Part shown: in pieces, positions 14,401-17,639 of the stretch
Numbering within the stretch: position 1 is the stretch's first letter
Layout of the letters: each line of letters opens with the position of its first letter
DNA from: CAYQAJ01 sp964415245
GTDB lineage: Bacteria; Planctomycetota; Planctomycetia; Pirellulales; Pirellulaceae
NCBI GenBank assembly: GCA_964415245.1
Contig: CAYQAJ010000092.1
Span: 1 to 17,639 of the forward strand
Direction of reading: 5' to 3'
Length of the DNA: 17,639 nt
Translations under genes and position numbers: made by a program
The notes under the pieces: generated by a model
What the model was told of the DNA's origin: nothing
Seen by the model: only the letters and a program-made list of their open reading frames with translations
Databases searched by the model: none

Positions 14401-15154
14401 TGGTGAGGTTGCGGGCCGCCAGCTCCTGCGGATCGACGATGACCCGCATTTCGGGGTCCTGCCCGCCCATGACGTTGGAGTTCGATACTCCGTCGACGCG
14501 CTCGAACCGCGATTCGATTTCGTCCTCGGCAAACTTGCGGAGCTTGGGAACGTCGATGTCGGGCGGAAGAAGCGGTGCAATCTCGGGATGCTCTTTTGCC
14601 AGCCGCCGCAGCCGCAAAACCTCCAGGCCGGGGTTTTGCGCCGCAAGCACCTTATCCAGCTCGTCGGTCAGTTCCGGGTGCTGTTGCTGGAACGCGAGAA
14701 TCTCCTCGTGCGAGGCAGGCCGCGCGCTGAGGATGAACCACGCAATGGGGCGGTCCGAAGCGTCGGACGTGCTGATGACCGGCTCGTCGGCGTCTTCGGG
14801 ATACTCGCGCACCTGTTGCAAGCGGCTGTTGACTTTCAACAGCGATTCCTGCATGTCGGTGTCGACGGAGAACTCAAGCGTGATCTCCCCCTCGGAGTCG
14901 CGCGATTGCGAGCTGAGCTTGATCAGACCTTCGACCGATTTGAGCTGCTCTTCCTGCTCCTGGACGATCTCCCGCTCGACTTCCTGCGGGCTGGCGCCGG
15001 GCCACCGCGTGCGGATGGTGATCGTCGGTGTCTGCACCTCCGGCGTGAGCTGCATCGGCATCATCCACAGGCCGATGATGCCGAACAACGCCACCAACAG
15101 CACGCCCACGGCGACTTTGATGGGGTTGCGGATGAAGGATTCGATGGGGTGCAC
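11423..15154 (-). CDS. RND efflux pump, inner-membrane permease (AcrB/HAE1-like)
   Basis: Proton-driven trimeric pump that exports hydrophobic or amphipathic compounds with an adaptor and an outer-membrane channel. The protein has 1243 residues against about 1030-1050 usual. Visible landmarks are TM1 (about 12-32), the porter domain, a TM2-TM6 block starting near 385, the TM4 proton-relay motif GMLVDNAVVVLEN with Asp454, and in the second half TM10 GTVVNNAILVV. There is an extra segment of about 55-60 residues in the first porter region (about 145-204) and a C-terminal tail of about 130 low-complexity residues from about 1114. The start is a GTG at 15154 matching the usual N-terminus (MHPIESFIRNPIKV), but without a clear ribosome site. 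The adaptor gene lies 196 bp upstream, separated by heptamer repeat D. No outer-membrane channel gene is in the window. Confidence 0.95.
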   Translation of the reverse strand: MHPIESFIRNPIKVAVGVLLVALFGIIGLWMMPMQLTPEVQTPTITIRTRWPGASPQEVEREIVQEQEEQLKSVEGLIKLSSQSRDSEGEITLEFSVDTDMQESLLKVNSRLQQVREYPEDADEPVISTSDASDRPIAWFILSARPASHEEILAFQQQHPELTDELDKVLAAQNPGLEVLRLRRLAKEHPEIAPLLPPDIDVPKLRKFAEDEIESRFERVDGVSNSNVMGGQDPEMRVIVDPQELAARNLTIQDVRLVLREENKDTSGGDIWEGKRRYVVRTLGQFHSPEQIENVLLKNEDGQAVRVSDVAQVELGNKKPDGFVRRFGTNCIAVNAQRESGANVLDVMRGLRKENERLNDSLLKEKGLILTQVYDETEYIYSAVGLVNSNIVVGGLLTILVLLVFLRSGRSTLVIALAIPTSIVGTFLVLSALGRSLNVISLAGLAFAVGMLVDNAVVVLENIYRRYQMGEGAFVAAFRATREVWGAVVASTLTTLAVFLPVLFIQQEAGQLFRDIALAISSAVGLSLIVSVTVIPTAAARILPRRKPGDTSTHSGENSVLAALFAPLTKLGGAFTRFVIGLNDWIQRTLTRRLATIGILVGSAALITIALWPKVEYLPSGNRNLIICIVQPPPGYNLDKLVEMGQFVEDELQPYWDVEPGSPEARDLPFPPIGDFFYVARGRQVFIGLRAADPQRAAELIPLIAQLRDKLPGTIVVAKQTSLFERGLTAGRTVEIEITGPSLPRLVELGGNIFGQLNAAMPPGTQMIPVPSLDLSSPELHVIPKPEQCKALEVNTSDLGYTVDALVDGAYASDYFIGGDKIDLTIVGKESFAQRTQSVEDIYVATKAGKLVTIGTLADVEMGAGPEQVNHRERQRAITIQVSPPPEMALEDAITLINAKVLDPLRDGGELSGGYSINLSGTADKLRDTWDALKWNLVLAVLITYLLMAALFESWTYPLVVILSVPMGAAGGVLGLQLLNLYLMAIGKTPQALDVLTMLGFVILVGTVVNNAILVVHQSLNHMREDGMAPRPAILESVRTRIRPIFMTTTTTVFGLAPLVFFPGAGSELYRGLGSVVLGGLIVSTIFTLVLVPAMFSVSMDTVAALRRLLGLGTQGEETSEAETVEGVLVAGPSAGNANAAAAAAADSGHGPLAPGSPREAQPPQPVGLSRDPGGNREGDGNGDADMQGDGDAGGDGLAASDRHDGAAQRDVSDRSDRRDAVARPTRSEAPLGPPPSRPPRPK

Positions 15155-15204
15155 GGTGGAAGTACGCTTACGTGGAGCTACTGGCTGTGGTGGGATGGAA
15201 GCGG

Positions 15205-15343
15205 GTTTTCAGTTTTCAGCCGGACGGGAGGAGACGGACGCGGCGACACGCTGATGAATCGAATACTTCTCCGAAACAACTGACAACTGACAACGAACAA
15301 CTGACATCCTCCGACTGAAAACTGAACACGGAAAACTGAACAC
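15205..15343. repeat. Heptamer repeat locus D between adaptor and pump genes
   Basis: The left part has GTTTTCA twice (15205-15218), then CGGACGGGAGGA. The right part runs ACTGACA twice, ACGAACA, ACTGACA, TCCTCCG, ACTGAAA, ACTGAAC, ACGGAAA and ACTGAAC (15279-15341) in strict 7-bp register. The left arm is nearly the reverse complement of the right TCCTCCG-ACTGAAA-ACTGA segment, so the two could pair around a loop of about 75 nt within the operon message. Confidence 0.8.
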
Positions 15344-15350
15344 TCTCATT

Positions 15351-16721
15351 CTATCTCTTCGGCGTGGTTGCTTCGCTGTCGCGCGGCGTTTCCTCGACTC
15401 GGCTCACCGCAATCGGCTGGAAGGGGCGCAGCCGCTCGTTTCCCTGAATCACTACCTGTTCGCCGGCCGAGAGCTCCCCGCGGACGGCAATCAGCGAACC
15501 GTGCGATGCCCCCGGTATCACATCGACCGGTCGGGCAACGGTCCCTTCACCCTGCGGGGCTTTCGCCACCACGTAGACGCGGGCCAGCCGGTCGCCCAAT
15601 TGTAGCGCGTCCTTGGGCACCAGCAGGGCCAATTCGGGATCTCCGACCAAAAACGTCACTCGCGCCAACATGCCCGCCTTGAGCAGGTGGCCGTCCGGTC
15701 CCCTGGGGTTGGCGAGGCGAACCTTTACAGGAAAGGTGCGCGAGCGCTCGTCCCCCTGCGGTACGATGGCCGCGATGGTGCCGTCGTAAATCGCGCCGGG
15801 CACCGCCGGCACGAGCACGCTGGCCACGGAACCGAGACGCAGCCGGGCAACCGTCGATTCGGGCACGGCAACTTCGATCTCGATGGGGTCCAATTCGATC
15901 ACCTCGGCGATCGGATCCGCCCGCGCGATCCACTCGCCTACCTCTGTGTGCTCGGCCGATACGTATCCATCGAAAGGGGCGTAGATGACGTACTTCGCCA
16001 GGCGATCTTCGATTTGCCGCACTGCTTCTTCCTGTGCGCTTACGCTCGCCCGCGCCTGCTCGATCTTCTCCTTGCGCGGACCTTGCACAGTCAGTTCGTA
16101 GGCGGCCTGAGCCTCGAGATTGACCTGCAGCGCGGCGACGGCTTTGGAGATCGCCTCTTCCAGCTCGTCTTGGGCAATCGATTGGTTCTGGCGGTACAGC
16201 GCTTCGAGCCGAGTGCGGCGGGCGTCGGTGAAATCCATTAGCGCCTTGCTGGCTTCCAGCCGCGCCTTGGCCTGATCGATCTCCTCGGGGCGGGAGCCGT
16301 TTTCCAGCTCGGCTAGCGACTGCCGGCGCAGCTCCAGTTCCGCCTTGGCCGCCGCCAGCTCGATCTCGACCGTTTCTGTCAGCAGCTCGGCCAGCACGTC
16401 CCCCTTCCGCACGGCGTTGCCCTGACGTAGCGGATACTTAGCCACGCGCCCATCCACGGCGCTTCCCACGGTGCTGCGGCGCAACGGCTTGATCGTGCCG
16501 ACGAGCGTCTGTCCGGATGCCACTTCGCGCTCGACGACCCGCGCGGCCACAACCGTGGCGGGGGGTTGCTGCTGAGCGCGTGCCGTGCTGATGGCCGTCC
16601 CGTGTGCTGTCAGCGCGGCGAGCGCCGCAGCCGCCAGGATCACGATGCGCGGACGGTGGTTGCGGGCGTCGCCGGCGGTTCCTTTGACCGAGCGCGGGGC
16701 GTGGTATGGGAGATGGCGCAT
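15351..16721 (-). CDS. RND efflux periplasmic adaptor (membrane fusion protein)
   Basis: Links the RND pump to an outer-membrane channel across the periplasm. The 456-residue protein starts at the ATG at 16721, with AGGGGA 11 nt upstream. This start gives a signal peptide: basic NHRPR, hydrophobic IVILAAAALAALTA, and a STARA site before Gln50. Domains in order are the first lipoyl half (about 84-116), an alpha-helical hairpin rich in Ala/Glu/Leu (about 117-240, coiled coil), the second lipoyl half with IYAPFDGYVS (246-255), then the beta-barrel and membrane-proximal domains (RLRLGSVASVLVP; LKAGMLARVTFLVG). The frame extends to 16862, but the predicted transcription start near 16872 and the signal peptide argue against that. 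Gln at +1 rather than Cys means it is not an obvious lipoprotein. It is the first gene of the pump operon. Confidence 0.95.
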   Translation of the reverse strand: MRHLPYHAPRSVKGTAGDARNHRPRIVILAAAALAALTAHGTAISTARAQQQPPATVVAARVVEREVASGQTLVGTIKPLRRSTVGSAVDGRVAKYPLRQGNAVRKGDVLAELLTETVEIELAAAKAELELRRQSLAELENGSRPEEIDQAKARLEASKALMDFTDARRTRLEALYRQNQSIAQDELEEAISKAVAALQVNLEAQAAYELTVQGPRKEKIEQARASVSAQEEAVRQIEDRLAKYVIYAPFDGYVSAEHTEVGEWIARADPIAEVIELDPIEIEVAVPESTVARLRLGSVASVLVPAVPGAIYDGTIAAIVPQGDERSRTFPVKVRLANPRGPDGHLLKAGMLARVTFLVGDPELALLVPKDALQLGDRLARVYVVAKAPQGEGTVARPVDVIPGASHGSLIAVRGELSAGEQVVIQGNERLRPFQPIAVSRVEETPRDSEATTPKR

Positions 16722-16878
16722 GGTTGGCAAGTCCCCTATGCAAGTGTAGGCGCGAGGACAAACAGCGACGCGCGCGTCGAAACGCCCGCGCATGGCGTCG
16801 TCGTCGCCTGGGGCGGTCGTCGCCTGGGTTGGAAAGGTCGGGGCAGGCCCAATAGTTAGCATGCGAACGATCTAGTTT

Positions 16879-16907
16879 ACGATACCCGTCGCCCCATGTC
16901 GGGTCAA
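16879..16907 (-). promoter_or_regulatory. Promoter of the RND efflux operon
   Basis: On the minus strand TTGACC (16907-16902), a 17-bp spacer and TATCGT (16884-16879) match sigma-70 spacing. Transcription would start near 16872 and leave a leader of about 150 nt. Confidence 0.55.
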
Positions 16908-16978
16908 GTAATACCGTTACGGCCGGCCGCATCGTCGTACGCGTTGCGACGATTGCAACGGCGACTCGCTTCCGCCCG

Positions 16979-16990
16979 TGTCAATTGACA
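16979..16990. promoter_or_regulatory. 12-bp perfect palindrome, possible operator
   Basis: TGTCAATTGACA is a perfect two-fold site about 70 bp upstream of the efflux promoter -35 box. Sites of this form bind dimeric regulators, but no regulator gene is in the window and the distance would suit an activator better than a repressor. Confidence 0.3.
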
Positions 16991-17086
16991 AAAACGAAAG
17001 GCGCGGCGATCGCCCGGCTGTAGCTGGATTCGCAAGAATGCAGCCGTGCCAAAACAACCGAATAGCGATCGCCTGGCAACCGGTGG

Positions 17087-17639
17087 TCAAAGCAGCTCGT
17101 CGAGCTCGCTGACGCGCCGCTCGAAGTGCTTAAGCGCCGTCTCGACCGCGTGGGGCTTTTCCATGTCGACCCCCGCGTCGCGCAGCAGATCGAGCGGGTA
17201 CTTCGAGCGGCCCGACTTCAGAAAGCCCAGGTAGTCGTCCAGCTCGCGCTTGCCGCCGCCGAGCACCCGCTGGCTGAGCGCGATGGCGGCCGACATGCCG
17301 GTCGCGTACTTGTACACGTAAAACGCGCGATAAAAGTGCGGAATGCGGAAGCACTCCAGCGGCAGCTCCTTGTCGAGCTGGAAGTCGGGCCCGAAGTAGT
17401 CGGCCAGCAGCTTGCCGTAAACGTCCTTGAAGGCCTGCACGGTGAGCGGCTCGCCCGACTCGGTCATCTCGTGCGTGATCTTTTCGAACTCGGCGAACAT
17501 GGTCTGGCGGACGATGGTGCTGCGTATGTCGTCGATCTCGTGGTTGATTAAGTAGGCCCGCTGGCGATCGTTGTCGGCCCGATCGAGCAGGTAGCGGTTG
17601 AGAAGCTGCTCGTTGAAGGTGCTGGCCACCTCGGCCACG
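17087..17639 (-). CDS. pepF: M3-family oligoendopeptidase F (partial, N-terminus outside window)
   Basis: Cytoplasmic zinc metallopeptidase that cleaves short peptides. Only the C-terminal 183 residues are visible, running to the TGA at 17087-17089. They begin VAEVASTFNEQLLNRYLL, the conserved block that follows the zinc site, and include the family block RIPHFYRAFYVYKYATG, which helps form the substrate pocket. GGGKRELDDYLGFLKSGRSKYPLDLLRDAGVDM near the end is also typical of PepF. The HExxH zinc motif lies beyond the right edge, so activity cannot be judged. It reads toward the efflux operon on the same strand but is separated by 365 bp and a separate promoter. Confidence 0.92.
   Translation of the reverse strand, partial: VAEVASTFNEQLLNRYLLDRADNDRQRAYLINHEIDDIRSTIVRQTMFAEFEKITHEMTESGEPLTVQAFKDVYGKLLADYFGPDFQLDKELPLECFRIPHFYRAFYVYKYATGMSAAIALSQRVLGGGKRELDDYLGFLKSGRSKYPLDLLRDAGVDMEKPHAVETALKHFERRVSELDELL

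Larger units (their letters stand above)
16722..17086. other. Intergenic region upstream of the efflux operon
   Basis: This 365 bp stretch has no gene. It carries a minus-strand promoter, a 12-bp palindrome, an inverted repeat CGTTGC/GCAACG (16942-16947, 16955-16960) and a CGGCTG/CAGCCG stem (17015-17020, 17041-17046) after the peptidase. The A-rich stretch at 16990-16998 (T-rich on the minus strand) lies too far from that stem to form a standard intrinsic terminator. Confidence 0.55.

Noticed and set aside
13037..15283. 748-residue open frame on the plus strand
   Set aside because: Lies entirely antisense to the RND pump; translation is His/Asp/Gly/Arg-rich with no domain, a side effect of GC-rich codon use.
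17006..17072. Two GCGATCGC octamers (cyanobacterial HIP1-like)
   Set aside because: Only two copies in GC-rich DNA; nothing else suggests a cyanobacterium.

Overview
The window is GC-rich chromosomal DNA, most likely from a member of the Planctomycetota (Pirellulales-like). This is an inference from the gene set and protein style: a short CsrA, a DUF2203 protein, ferrochelatase, a planctomycete-type RND pump with an enlarged porter domain, genes scattered on both strands, and long gene-poor gaps full of small repeats. I see no phage, transposase, CRISPR array or rRNA.

Layout. Positions 1-489 (-) hold the N-terminal part of an ABC transporter ATPase. FolC (937-2496, +) and a small exported protein of unknown function (2694-3164, +) follow, convergent with a membrane-anchored S41/C-terminal-processing protease with a PDZ domain (3213-4604, -). 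A thiolase (4949-6142, +) converges on a ferrochelatase (6258-7268, -) that has the four cysteines expected for a [2Fe-2S] cluster. Three palindromic repeats lie between those two genes, and the outer two form part of both stop codons. tRNA-Glu(TTC) (7410-7482, -) and csrA (7726-7956, -) follow. A gap of about 1.06 kb contains a candidate structured RNA (8231-8572). Next are an isolated NuoI-type 2[4Fe-4S] protein (9021-9548, +) and a DUF2203 protein (9766-10239, +). A gene-free stretch of about 1.2 kb (10240-11422) carries at least five kinds of small repeat or hairpin. The right end is an RND efflux operon on the minus strand, adaptor (15351-16721) then pump (11423-15154), followed at the edge by the C-terminal part of an M3 oligoendopeptidase F (17087-17639).

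Most genes are unrelated housekeeping functions: folate glutamylation, acetyl-CoA chemistry, haem, Complex I, post-transcriptional control, envelope proteolysis and peptide hydrolysis. The only clear functional unit is the RND adaptor/pump pair. The most interesting material is between genes: a REP-like hairpin family with compensatory base changes placed at stop codons, a dispersed family of 7-bp-period repeats at four sites (one between the efflux adaptor and pump), and a GGA-rich, foldable region near csrA.
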